A stretch of 11,402 bases of DNA from Synergistaceae bacterium (GTDB taxonomy: Bacteria > Synergistota > Synergistia > Synergistales > Aminobacteriaceae), in the NCBI GenBank assembly GCA_017458545.1, contig JAFTBA010000164.1, positions 1 through 11,402 of the forward strand. Reading direction: 5' to 3'. This document shows, piece by piece, positions 1 through 6,084 of the stretch. A program made the translations under genes and the position numbers. The notes under the pieces are model-generated. The model searched no databases and was not told the origin of the DNA. It worked only from the letters and a program-made list of their open reading frames with translations. Every line of letters starts with the position of its first letter. Positions within the stretch are counted from its first letter, which is position 1.

Positions 1-899
1 CGGCAGTGATGATTCAAATACCTCTGACGGCTGCAGATAACATAAATTTTCAGCAATACAGGCTCGCCCTTAAAACACAACGGAAAAATATTCACGTCCT
101 CATTCATCTGGTAATGCCATCTGGCAAGATTCATATGCGATGTGAAACAACCTGCTAATGCCGCATTACACAGCGGTGCCATTATAGTTGTATAGCCTGC
201 TTTCAGGTAAACATTCGGCTCATACCCTGCCTCGTCAAAACACTGGGCTATTCTCCTTCCCATTCGCCCCAGCGGTGATACTATCAGGAACGGCAGTCTC
301 GAAAAATCTTTCAGTTCAGCTCCCTCACTAAATGCTTTCTCCCTTAATCCATACATTTCTTCACCGTAATGTTTATACAGCAGTTTATCGGACACACAGA
401 AATATACAGGATCATCATATGTTGCCCTGACATTAACTTTCAGTTTGCGCGTGTCAGAGTCAACCGTTACCGCAAAATCAACCTGGTTTTTCTGCACAAG
501 CATCTCCGAATCATCACTGGTCTTGTCTATCAAATCTATCGTAACATTAGGATACTTCACCGAAAATTTCTTCAGCACATCAGGCAAATAATAATTAAAC
601 CGCGGCGAACTGGCACTTATAGTTATCTCACCGGTATCGCTCTGAAGCGTATCGGCTAAAACTGCCCTCAGATTAATCTCACTCTGATGTACCTGACGCG
701 CAAATTTAAGAACTTCCCTTCCGGCATTAGTAAGCTGAAGCGCAGGGTATCTGTAAAATAATTTCGCACCGTAATAATCTTCAAGCCTCATTATGTGATT
801 GCTTAATGTCTGCTGACTTATGTGAAGTTTCTGTGCTGTACGGGTTACATGCAAATCCTTAGCTGTTTCGGCAAAATAATATAAACTCTCAACTTCCAT
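1..899 (-). CDS. LysR-family transcriptional regulator (3' end cut by window edge)
   Basis: Reading leftward from the ATG at 899 gives 299 codons without a stop, against about 290-310 residues for the family, so only a few C-terminal residues are likely missing. The N-terminus (residues about 1-60) is a typical LysR winged helix-turn-helix: a Y-F-x-x-x-A start, then A-x-x-L-x-I-S-Q-Q-T-L-S in the recognition region (22-33) and L-E-x-x-x-G-x-x-L-F (39-48), followed by L-T-x-A-G (56-60). A linker helix leads to a periplasmic-binding-protein-like effector domain (about 91-299). A GGAGGT ribosome site at 910-915 supports the start. The gene is divergent from the SLC13 permease and shares a control region with it, which argues that it controls that operon and itself. 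The effector is not known; an organic acid handled by the operon is the natural guess. Confidence 0.95.
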   Translation of the reverse strand, partial: MEVESLYYFAETAKDLHVTRTAQKLHISQQTLSNHIMRLEDYYGAKLFYRYPALQLTNAGREVLKFARQVHQSEINLRAVLADTLQSDTGEITISASSPRFNYYLPDVLKKFSVKYPNVTIDLIDKTSDDSEMLVQKNQVDFAVTVDSDTRKLKVNVRATYDDPVYFCVSDKLLYKHYGEEMYGLREKAFSEGAELKDFSRLPFLIVSPLGRMGRRIAQCFDEAGYEPNVYLKAGYTTIMAPLCNAALAGCFTSHMNLARWHYQMNEDVNIFPLCFKGEPVLLKIYVICSRQRYLNHHC

Positions 900-932
900 A
901 TTTTTAACGACCTCCGAATTTTTTATCGCTTA

Positions 933-945
933 TGTTATCATAACA
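933..945. promoter_or_regulatory. Perfect T-N11-A dyad, likely LysR-regulator binding site
   Basis: TGTTAT-C-ATAACA is a perfect palindrome with 6-bp arms around one central base, and it matches the T-N11-A rule for LysR-type sites exactly. Its centre lies about 75 bp upstream of the likely start of transcription of the rightward operon, close to the usual place of the LysR recognition site. Its right half is the likely -10 of the leftward lysR promoter, so binding would also repress the regulator gene. Binding is inferred from symmetry and position only. Confidence 0.7.
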
Positions 946-968
946 GCTAATATTTGTGGATTGGACAA
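940..968 (-). promoter_or_regulatory. Putative promoter of the LysR-family gene
   Basis: On the minus strand TTGTCC (963-968) and TGTTAT (940-945) are separated by exactly 17 bp; each matches four of six consensus bases. The -10 hexamer lies wholly inside the 933-945 dyad, the arrangement expected for negative autoregulation. It is placed by eye and is moderately weak. Confidence 0.45.
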
Positions 969-992
969 GTATTAACAGTTTTACATTGTGGA
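954..992 (+). repeat. Direct repeat TTGTGGA, two copies 32 bp apart, in the divergent control region
   Basis: TTGTGGA occurs at 954-960 and again at 986-992, a start-to-start distance of 32 bp or about three helical turns, so both copies face the same side of the DNA. The first lies between the dyad and the rightward -35; the second starts directly after the -35. They could be activation subsites for the LysR-type protein or sites for a second regulator, but a 7-bp repeat in AT-rich DNA can also be chance. Confidence 0.3.
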
Positions 993-1008
993 AACTGAAA
1001 AATATAAT
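980..1008 (+). promoter_or_regulatory. Near-consensus sigma-70-type promoter of the eight-gene operon
   Basis: TTTACA (980-985) and a perfect TATAAT (1003-1008) are separated by 17 bp, so only one of twelve core bases departs from consensus. Transcription would start near 1015, giving a leader of about 54 bases before the permease ATG. It is the only strong promoter I see on this strand up to 8763, in keeping with a single operon. Confidence 0.75.
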
Positions 1009-1068
1009 TTCATTAATTCACTCTTTAAGATAAATTTCATTTCATAACAAAGGGGTGTCATTATTTTT

Positions 1069-2322
1069 ATGAGTCAAATGGCAATAGCTCTTATTATCCT
1101 CGCAATCACTATCATTCTCTTCATCTGGGAACCTGTCCCCATACTCGTTACCGCTATCGGTGCTTCAATCGCTTACGCTTACGCAGGAATTATACCAATT
1201 AAGGACATCTTCGCAGGTTACAACAGCACTACAATAGTCCTGCTCGCAGGTATGATGATCGTAGGTTCTTCGCTCTTTCACACAGGAGTAACAGACATCA
1301 TAGGCGCGAAAATGGTCAGGCTCACAGGAAAAAGCGAACGCAACATAGTCCTTGCAACTTTAATCGTCTCATGCGTCCTCAGTTCAATCTGCTCCAACAT
1401 CGGTGTCATGACTGCTATGGCTCCGCTGGTTACGGCCATGTGCATTTCAGCAGGCTGCGGACCTTCAAGGACTTTAATGGCTTTGCTTTTCGGAGCACAG
1501 TTCGGAGGATTCGTTACTCTCGTTGGCGTAGGCTCTAACGCTTCAGCTGCTAATGCTATGGCTGACTTAGGACTCACACCTTTCGGGTTCTTCGGTATTA
1601 CTCCGTTCGGTGTAGGAGTGTGTGTTCTGGGTACTCTCTATTTCACGTTCATAGGAATGAAATTCATTCCCGATACAGGTTACATACCTGAGTTCGCAAA
1701 GGTCGAGAAGAAACCGTTTAACCCTAAGAAAGCTATGATTGCATGTATCACTATGGCCGCTGTCCTCGTCGTAATCGCTATGAGTCCTAAGAATATGCCC
1801 ATGCACGTTGCCGCAGTAATAGGTTCGCTCGTCATTATGGGTACTAAGTGCATGACAGTACGTGAAGCCATTGACGCTGTCGATTGGAACTGTATGATGC
1901 TCGTAGGTTCATTGACAGCAATATCAACAGGCGTTAAAAATTCCGGCGCAGGTGATGCAGTAGCAGGCATAATCCTTCAGATACTCGGCGATAATCCCAG
2001 CACTTTCATGATTACTACTGTGATATTCCTCGCTGCTGCAATTCTGACGCAGGTTATGTCGAATATTCCTACGATAATGCTGTTTATGCCCATAGGAGTC
2101 TCAATCGCTAAGGCCATTAACGTAAGTCCTTACCCTATATGTATGATTATCACTCTTGCAGGCGCTGCATCTTATGCGACTCCTTTCGCAGCTCCTCAGA
2201 ACATGATGACAGTAGGATGGACTAACTATAAGTTCACCGATTACCTGAAAATAGGATTACCCATGCTGCTTGTTACATGGCTGGTAATCATTGCTGTTAT
2301 TCCGATTTATATGCCCTATTAG
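1069..2322 (+). CDS. SLC13/DASS-like sodium-coupled carboxylate permease
   Basis: A 417-residue, strongly hydrophobic protein with about ten membrane segments, a little shorter than the usual 450-500 of SLC13 (DASS/ion-transporter superfamily) permeases. It has the two-fold inverted design of the family. The first half carries S-N-I-G-V at 109-113, then G-S-N-A-S-A-A-N at 155-162. The second half carries S-N-I-P-T at 331-335, then T-P-F-A-A-P-Q-N at 371-378. These match the paired S-N-T and P-x-N hairpin motifs that bind sodium and substrate carboxylate. An AAAGGGGTG ribosome site (1049-1057) precedes the ATG at 1069; a second ATG at 1078 would remove only three residues. It is the first gene of the operon, 13 bp before the DUF6282 hydrolase. 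The likely role is uptake of a di- or hydroxycarboxylate across the inner membrane; the substrate cannot be read from sequence. Confidence 0.85.
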   Translation: MSQMAIALIILAITIILFIWEPVPILVTAIGASIAYAYAGIIPIKDIFAGYNSTTIVLLAGMMIVGSSLFHTGVTDIIGAKMVRLTGKSERNIVLATLIVSCVLSSICSNIGVMTAMAPLVTAMCISAGCGPSRTLMALLFGAQFGGFVTLVGVGSNASAANAMADLGLTPFGFFGITPFGVGVCVLGTLYFTFIGMKFIPDTGYIPEFAKVEKKPFNPKKAMIACITMAAVLVVIAMSPKNMPMHVAAVIGSLVIMGTKCMTVREAIDAVDWNCMMLVGSLTAISTGVKNSGAGDAVAGIILQILGDNPSTFMITTVIFLAAAILTQVMSNIPTIMLFMPIGVSIAKAINVSPYPICMIITLAGAASYATPFAAPQNMMTVGWTNYKFTDYLKIGLPMLLVTWLVIIAVIPIYMPY

Positions 2323-2335
2323 CTGCTTAACTGAT

Positions 2336-3154
2336 ATGTTTGATATGCACGTTCACACTTCTCCCGATGTTGTGCAGAGAAAATGCAGCGATATTGAACT
2401 TGCTGAAAGATTCAAATCTGCAGGATTTTCGGGGGCAGTCATAAAATGCCACTATGCTGACACGGCAGGAAGAGCCTCACTCCTCAATGAGAGTTACGCC
2501 GTGTCAGGCATGAAATTTTACGGCGGTATAGTCCTCAATAATTCTGCCGGAGGACTCAATCATTTTGCTGTCGAGGCAAGCGGCAAAATGGGAGGGCGTT
2601 ATGTCTGGTTTCCCACTATGGACGCAAAACATTACATGAATCACAGGAAAACAGACTCATCTGACGGCATATATATTCTTGACGGCAACGGCAGCCTCAA
2701 ACCCGAAGCACTTAAAATTTTGGAGACCGCAAAAAAATTCAACATGCTTGTAGGTACGGGACATATGAGTCCTGATGAAGGTATGTCATTGGTCAGAGCC
2801 AATGCGGAAAATAATATAGGCTGCAAAATGGTACTTACTCACGCGGATAATCCTGCTGATTTTTACACTGCCGAACAGCAGACCGAAGCAGTAAATCTGG
2901 GTGCTGTTGTTGAACACAGTTATTTCACCGTGTACTACAAACGCACACCTGTTGAACTGATAGCCGAACAAATACGCTCCGTAGGAACTGAGAATGTATT
3001 TCTCTCATCTGACTTAGGACAGCCCTCATCACCTTATCCCGATGAAGGGCTTAAACAGTTCAGGGAGTTAATACTGGCTCAGGGTTTCAGTGAAAGTGAT
3101 ACCCGTTTAATGTTTCAGGAGACTCCTGCAGCATTACTGGGAATATATTTTTGA
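2336..3154 (+). CDS. DUF6282-type metal-dependent hydrolase (amidohydrolase/PHP-like)
   Basis: I place the start at ATG 2336, giving 272 residues. A longer frame from TTG 2291 overlaps the permease and adds 15 unconserved-looking residues. The protein opens with D-M-H-V-H-T-S-P-D (3-11), the H-x-H metal motif of amidohydrolase-type TIM barrels at its usual place on strand 1. Other likely metal or catalytic residues are K37/H39, H143 in G-T-G-H, H169 in L-T-H-A-D, and D226 in S-S-D-L-G-Q. The C-terminal E-T-P-A-A-L-L-G resembles the N-P-A-x-L-L-G end of amidohydrolases. I recognise the overall pattern as DUF6282, a family with no well-established reaction. No clear Shine-Dalgarno precedes ATG 2336, so translation probably couples to the permease stop 13 bp upstream. 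It is likely a cytoplasmic hydrolase of an amide, ester or lactone on the imported compound. Confidence 0.75.
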   Translation: MFDMHVHTSPDVVQRKCSDIELAERFKSAGFSGAVIKCHYADTAGRASLLNESYAVSGMKFYGGIVLNNSAGGLNHFAVEASGKMGGRYVWFPTMDAKHYMNHRKTDSSDGIYILDGNGSLKPEALKILETAKKFNMLVGTGHMSPDEGMSLVRANAENNIGCKMVLTHADNPADFYTAEQQTEAVNLGAVVEHSYFTVYYKRTPVELIAEQIRSVGTENVFLSSDLGQPSSPYPDEGLKQFRELILAQGFSESDTRLMFQETPAALLGIYF

Positions 3155-3173
3155 GGGAGGAAGTTTTTTTATT

Positions 3174-4085
3174 ATGTCATTCTCGTTAGGATTTATCGGT
3201 TTCGGTGAGGCCGCTTATAACATGGGCAAAGGTCTCAAAAATGAAGGTCTCGAAGACATCAAAGCATATGATGTCGTTATGGACAAGGAAGGCCCTATGC
3301 GTGATACTGTCCTCAAACGCTGTGAGGACGCTAAAATCAAAGCAGTATTTTCAACAAAAGAACTCGTTGAGAACAGCGACATCGTTGTTATAGCAGTACC
3401 CGCAAGATTTACCGCTTCAACAGCTGACGGCTTAAAGCCTTTCGCAAAAGCAGGTCAGTTATTCGCAGATGTAACGACAGCCTTACCCCCTATCAAAGAG
3501 GCTCAGGCAAAATCATTCGCAGAACTCGGAGCCGAATACATCGACTCGGCCATGCTCGGCTCACTCATGGCACTCGGCCACAAAGTTCCCATTCTCGCTT
3601 CAGGCAAAGGCTGCAAGAGATGGCACGACACTATGACTCCGTTCAACATGAAAATTTCCCTCGTCAATCCCGATGACCCCGACAACACTAAAGCAGGTGA
3701 AGCCTCAAAAATTAAGCTGGTCCGCTCAGTGTTCATGAAGGGCATTGAGGGGTTAATAGTTGAGACGCTTTTGTTTGCGAGGAAGTGCGGAGTTGAAGAC
3801 TATATACTGTCGTCAATCTCCAATTCAATGAACCGCGACAAGTTCGAGGATATTGCGCTGAGAATGGCAGGGGCAGATCTTATCCATTCTGAACGCAGGA
3901 GTTTTGAAGTAGGCGAGTCTATGGAACTCATGAAGGAAGTAGGCGTTGAGCCTTTAATGGCAATGGGGACTAAAGAACGTCTCGCACGCACTGCGGCATT
4001 AGGTCTCAATGAGGAGTTACACGGAATAGTTCCCAAAGAGTTCGATAAGATTTACGCACTCTGGGAGGAAAAGAAATACAGCTAG
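3174..4085 (+). CDS. NAD(P)-dependent beta-hydroxyacid dehydrogenase with DUF1932-like C-terminal domain
   Basis: A 303-residue cytoplasmic enzyme, the usual size for the 6-phosphogluconate/3-hydroxyisobutyrate dehydrogenase-like superfamily. Residues 5-11 carry the Rossmann G-F-I-G-F-G loop for NAD(P), and D-I-V-V-I-A-V-P (69-76) is the following strand and loop. Residues 124-130 (D-S-A-M-L-G-S) occupy the place of the substrate-binding D-A-P-V-S-G segment, in altered form. G175-x5-K181 matches the catalytic-lysine motif, but the asparagine normally four residues later is S185. The helical C-terminus, with K-G-I-E-G-L (189-194) and E-x-L-x-x-A-R (197-203), fits DUF1932. A GAGGGAGGAAG ribosome site near 3153-3163 supports ATG 3174. 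The gene lies 19 bp after the hydrolase. It probably oxidises a 2- or 3-hydroxy acid to the oxo acid, or does the reverse; the substrate is unknown. Confidence 0.85.
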   Translation: MSFSLGFIGFGEAAYNMGKGLKNEGLEDIKAYDVVMDKEGPMRDTVLKRCEDAKIKAVFSTKELVENSDIVVIAVPARFTASTADGLKPFAKAGQLFADVTTALPPIKEAQAKSFAELGAEYIDSAMLGSLMALGHKVPILASGKGCKRWHDTMTPFNMKISLVNPDDPDNTKAGEASKIKLVRSVFMKGIEGLIVETLLFARKCGVEDYILSSISNSMNRDKFEDIALRMAGADLIHSERRSFEVGESMELMKEVGVEPLMAMGTKERLARTAALGLNEELHGIVPKEFDKIYALWEEKKYS

Positions 4086-4106
4086 AAATATCAGGACGGG
4101 TGAATA

Positions 4107-4523
4107 ATGAGGTTCAAGTATGTACGCATACAGGGCCGTGAGCTTGCGGAGAATACCATGTATGCAAAGGGTATATTTAGTATGTGCTGGGCGCTGATTC
4201 AGAATGACGTTATGAACGAAGAAGACGCAGATTTATTCCGTGAGATTGATTTATGGTTCTCGGAGATTCTTCCCTGGCCTCCTCAGTGTCAGCGTCAGGA
4301 GAATGTAGTATGTTTCTTCAAGACTGAGAACACTCACGAAATGATGAAACTGATTACACCGGCCATGAAACTGCTTGAGAAATATAATCACCCTTTCTAT
4401 GTCGTTTATACGAACACACCAGGCGAAATTCTGTACGAAGATGAGTTTCAAGTTGTCGTTAAGGCAGGCGAAGAACTTAAAATCGAGAAGGTTCAGCCTG
4501 CTTGGGGCAACTATAACAAATAA
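4107..4523 (+). CDS. Small conserved-looking protein of unknown function in the carboxylate operon
   Basis: I do not recognise a family for this 138-residue protein. It has no signal peptide and no membrane segment and is probably a small cytoplasmic alpha/beta protein. Notable parts are a tryptophan- and proline-rich stretch L-W-F-S-E-I-L-P-W-P-P (48-58) with C61 shortly after, a C-F-F-K-T-E-N-T segment (69-76), an amphipathic helix (about 77-92), and a V-V-Y-T-N-T-P-G-E-I-L-Y-E-D-E turn region (98-112). The start ATG 4107 follows GGACGGGTG (4094-4102), an acceptable but not strong ribosome site. It sits 21 bp after the dehydrogenase and 21 bp before tctC, inside the operon. Reading frame, spacing and codon use match the neighbours, so it is a real gene. 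A role tied to the enzymes on either side (small subunit, chaperone or binding partner) is possible but is guesswork. Confidence 0.75.
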   Translation: MRFKYVRIQGRELAENTMYAKGIFSMCWALIQNDVMNEEDADLFREIDLWFSEILPWPPQCQRQENVVCFFKTENTHEMMKLITPAMKLLEKYNHPFYVVYTNTPGEILYEDEFQVVVKAGEELKIEKVQPAWGNYNK

Positions 4524-4544
4524 ATTCAGGAGGTTTCATTCATC

Positions 4545-5519
4545 ATGAAAAAAGTTTTAGCGTTCACTCTCGTTTTGGTTATGGCTCTTTCGGGAGTCTC
4601 ATTTGCAGCTGAATGGCCGACAGGTACTGTTAATGTCGTACTGCCTTACGGTGCAGGCGGTGACACTGATACTTACTGCCGTCAGTTGTTTCAGCGCGTC
4701 AGCAAGATAACAGGTCAGACGTTCGTAATCATTAATCAGCAGGGCGGTTCGGGAATAGTTGCCGCTATGGACGTTATGAACAAGCCTAATGACGGTTATA
4801 CGCTGCTGTTCAACCACACAGGCGCGGCACTGGTTCAGGAAGCTACGGGAATGGTTGACTTCTCGTACACTAAGGATTTTGAGAACTGCTGCACTGTTGC
4901 TATTGATGAGACGTATTCACTTGTTGCTATTTCACCCGAAGGCGAGTTCAAACAGTATAGCAAAGGCTGGAAATCACTTGCCGACATGATAGCTTACGCA
5001 AAGGAGAATCCCGGCAAGGTGCGTTACTCAACAGTTTTCGGTTCAACAACGGAGTACGTAGGGACAATGCTTGAGCGTCAGGCAGGAGTTGAGTTCGACA
5101 ACATCAACGTCGGTACATCAGGCGGTGAGAGAATGGCAGCCATGTTAGGCGGACAGGTAGATATTCTTGCGGCCAACTACATGCAGGTCAAAGACTACAT
5201 CGAGAAGGGTGATTTGATTTGCCTTGCGGTTATGTCAAAGCAGAGAGTTCCGGGAATAGATTATCCTACGTTCACCGAACTGGGCTATGACAAAGTAGTT
5301 ACGGCCAAGAAGTATGAGGTTAAATTCCCCAAAGGCACCGACAAAGCCATCGTTGATAAGCTCGCAGGGATATGCAAACAGATAGTACTTGAGGATAAGA
5401 GCTATGCCGATGTCCTGAAGGTATATTTTGCACAGCCTCTTTACCGCGATGCAGAACAGATGAACAAGGAAGACCCTGAAGAAGTCAAAGAGCTTACAGA
5501 GGGATTAGCAGCCGAGTAA
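4545..5519 (+). CDS. tctC: TctC-family substrate-binding protein of a tripartite tricarboxylate transporter
   Basis: A 324-residue protein, the usual length of TctC/Bug extracytoplasmic binding proteins. It begins with a clear Sec signal peptide: K2/K3, a hydrophobic core (4-18), and a signal peptidase I site S-F-A|A at 19-22. There is no lipobox cysteine. The mature N-terminus has W-P-x-G-x-V-x-V-V-L-P-Y-G-A-G-G-D-T-D (24-42), the family's first ligand-binding loop. P-N-D-G-Y-T-L-L-F (81-89) and G-T-S-G-G-E-R-M-A-A-M-L-G-G-Q-V-D (180-196) match later family motifs, the latter near the second carboxylate-contact loop. A strong AGGAGGT site (4528-4534) precedes ATG 4545. It binds a carboxylate outside the membrane and hands it to TctBA, encoded just downstream. 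Bug proteins mostly bind dicarboxylates, amides or hydroxy acids; the ligand here is unknown. Confidence 0.93.
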   Translation: MKKVLAFTLVLVMALSGVSFAAEWPTGTVNVVLPYGAGGDTDTYCRQLFQRVSKITGQTFVIINQQGGSGIVAAMDVMNKPNDGYTLLFNHTGAALVQEATGMVDFSYTKDFENCCTVAIDETYSLVAISPEGEFKQYSKGWKSLADMIAYAKENPGKVRYSTVFGSTTEYVGTMLERQAGVEFDNINVGTSGGERMAAMLGGQVDILAANYMQVKDYIEKGDLICLAVMSKQRVPGIDYPTFTELGYDKVVTAKKYEVKFPKGTDKAIVDKLAGICKQIVLEDKSYADVLKVYFAQPLYRDAEQMNKEDPEEVKELTEGLAAE

Positions 5520-5532
5520 TTCTGGAACAAAG

Positions 5533-5577
5533 AAAATTCCGCCTGTGATTAAGGGAAGTTGCGGGCGGATTTTTGTT
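5533..5577 (+). terminator. Terminator-like hairpin between tctC and tctB (likely partial terminator)
   Basis: Bases 5538-5545 (TCCGCCTG) pair with 5562-5569 (CGGGCGGA), an 8-bp stem with one G-U pair and a 16-base loop. The A-run at 5533-5536 can extend it against T5571-5574 around one mismatch, and a T-run (5570-5574) follows directly. This is the form of an intrinsic terminator. Because tctB and tctA must still be expressed, partial termination or 3'-end protection of the upstream message is the best reading, giving more binding protein than membrane subunits. Confidence 0.65.
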
Positions 5578-5580
5578 ACA

Positions 5581-5589
5581 AGGAGGGAG
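5581..5589 (+). promoter_or_regulatory. Ribosome binding site that fixes the tctB start
   Basis: AGGAGGGAG lies eight bases before ATG 5598. It rules out the longer in-frame start at TTG 5559, which lies inside the loop of the upstream hairpin. Confidence 0.85.
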
Positions 5590-5597
5590 AAATTTTC

Positions 5598-6068
5598 ATG
5601 ACCAACAAAACACGTGATATTTTGTGCTCAATCATAGTGCTTGCGTTCGGAGCAGCTATGATTTATTTCGTTAAGGACGTCAGAAAGGTTATACGTACCG
5701 ATGTAGGTTCTGCGTTTGTTCCGACATTAATAGGCTGTTGCATTGTCGTAACAGGTGCGTCAAAACTCCTTTATTCAATCTTCACGGGCCTCAAAGAGGA
5801 GAACAAAAAAATTGTTTTCGATCAGGATTTTTTCGGCGGTATAGGAACTATTGTTTTAATGGTGCTGTATATGCTTGCGTTCCAGCCTGTAGGGTTTGTT
5901 GTCGCCAGCGCAGTGTATTTGTTCCTTCAAATGCTTCTGTTAAGCGACAAAACTAACAGAAAAATTATCTTATTTGCCGCTGTCGCAGTGCTGTTACCCT
6001 TAGCGGTTGATGCGCTGTTCGTATTCGTAATCAAAATGCCTCTTCCTGTGGGCATTTTCGGATTCTAA
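5598..6068 (+). CDS. tctB: TctB-family small membrane subunit of a tripartite tricarboxylate transporter
   Basis: From ATG 5598 this is a 156-residue protein, matching the roughly 150-residue TctB family. A longer frame from TTG 5559 adds 13 residues but has no ribosome site. It has four hydrophobic segments at about 8-25, 39-63, 78-107 (probably with a break at F-Q-P-V-G) and 121-145, with a charged cytoplasmic stretch at 65-75. T-D-V-G-S-A-F-V-P-T-L-I-G (34-46) replaces the family's G-P-G-F-F-P-x-L segment after the first membrane helix, and the C-terminal L-P-V-G-I-F-G-F (149-156) matches the usual L-P-x-G-x-x-G ending. The gene lies between tctC and tctA, the standard gene order. TctB supports the large TctA permease in the inner membrane; its exact role in transport is poorly understood. 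Confidence 0.88.
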   Translation: MTNKTRDILCSIIVLAFGAAMIYFVKDVRKVIRTDVGSAFVPTLIGCCIVVTGASKLLYSIFTGLKEENKKIVFDQDFFGGIGTIVLMVLYMLAFQPVGFVVASAVYLFLQMLLLSDKTNRKIILFAAVAVLLPLAVDALFVFVIKMPLPVGIFGF

Positions 6069-6076
6069 GGGAGGTG
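6069..6076 (+). promoter_or_regulatory. Ribosome binding site that fixes the tctA start
   Basis: GGGAGGTG lies eight bases before ATG 6085. The in-frame TTG at 6079 is only two bases from the site, too close for use as a start. Confidence 0.85.
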
Positions 6077-6084
6077 CATTGTTC

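Noticed and set aside
369..659. 96-codon open frame on the plus strand
   Set aside because: It is the shadow of the LysR-family gene on the opposite strand, whose HTH and effector domain are clear.
1278..1970. Three overlapping minus-strand open frames inside the permease gene
   Set aside because: They are antisense shadows of a well-formed membrane protein and have no start signals.
5559..5597. Longer tctB start at TTG 5559
   Set aside because: It falls in the loop of the upstream hairpin and has no spaced ribosome site, whereas AGGAGGGAG serves ATG 5598.
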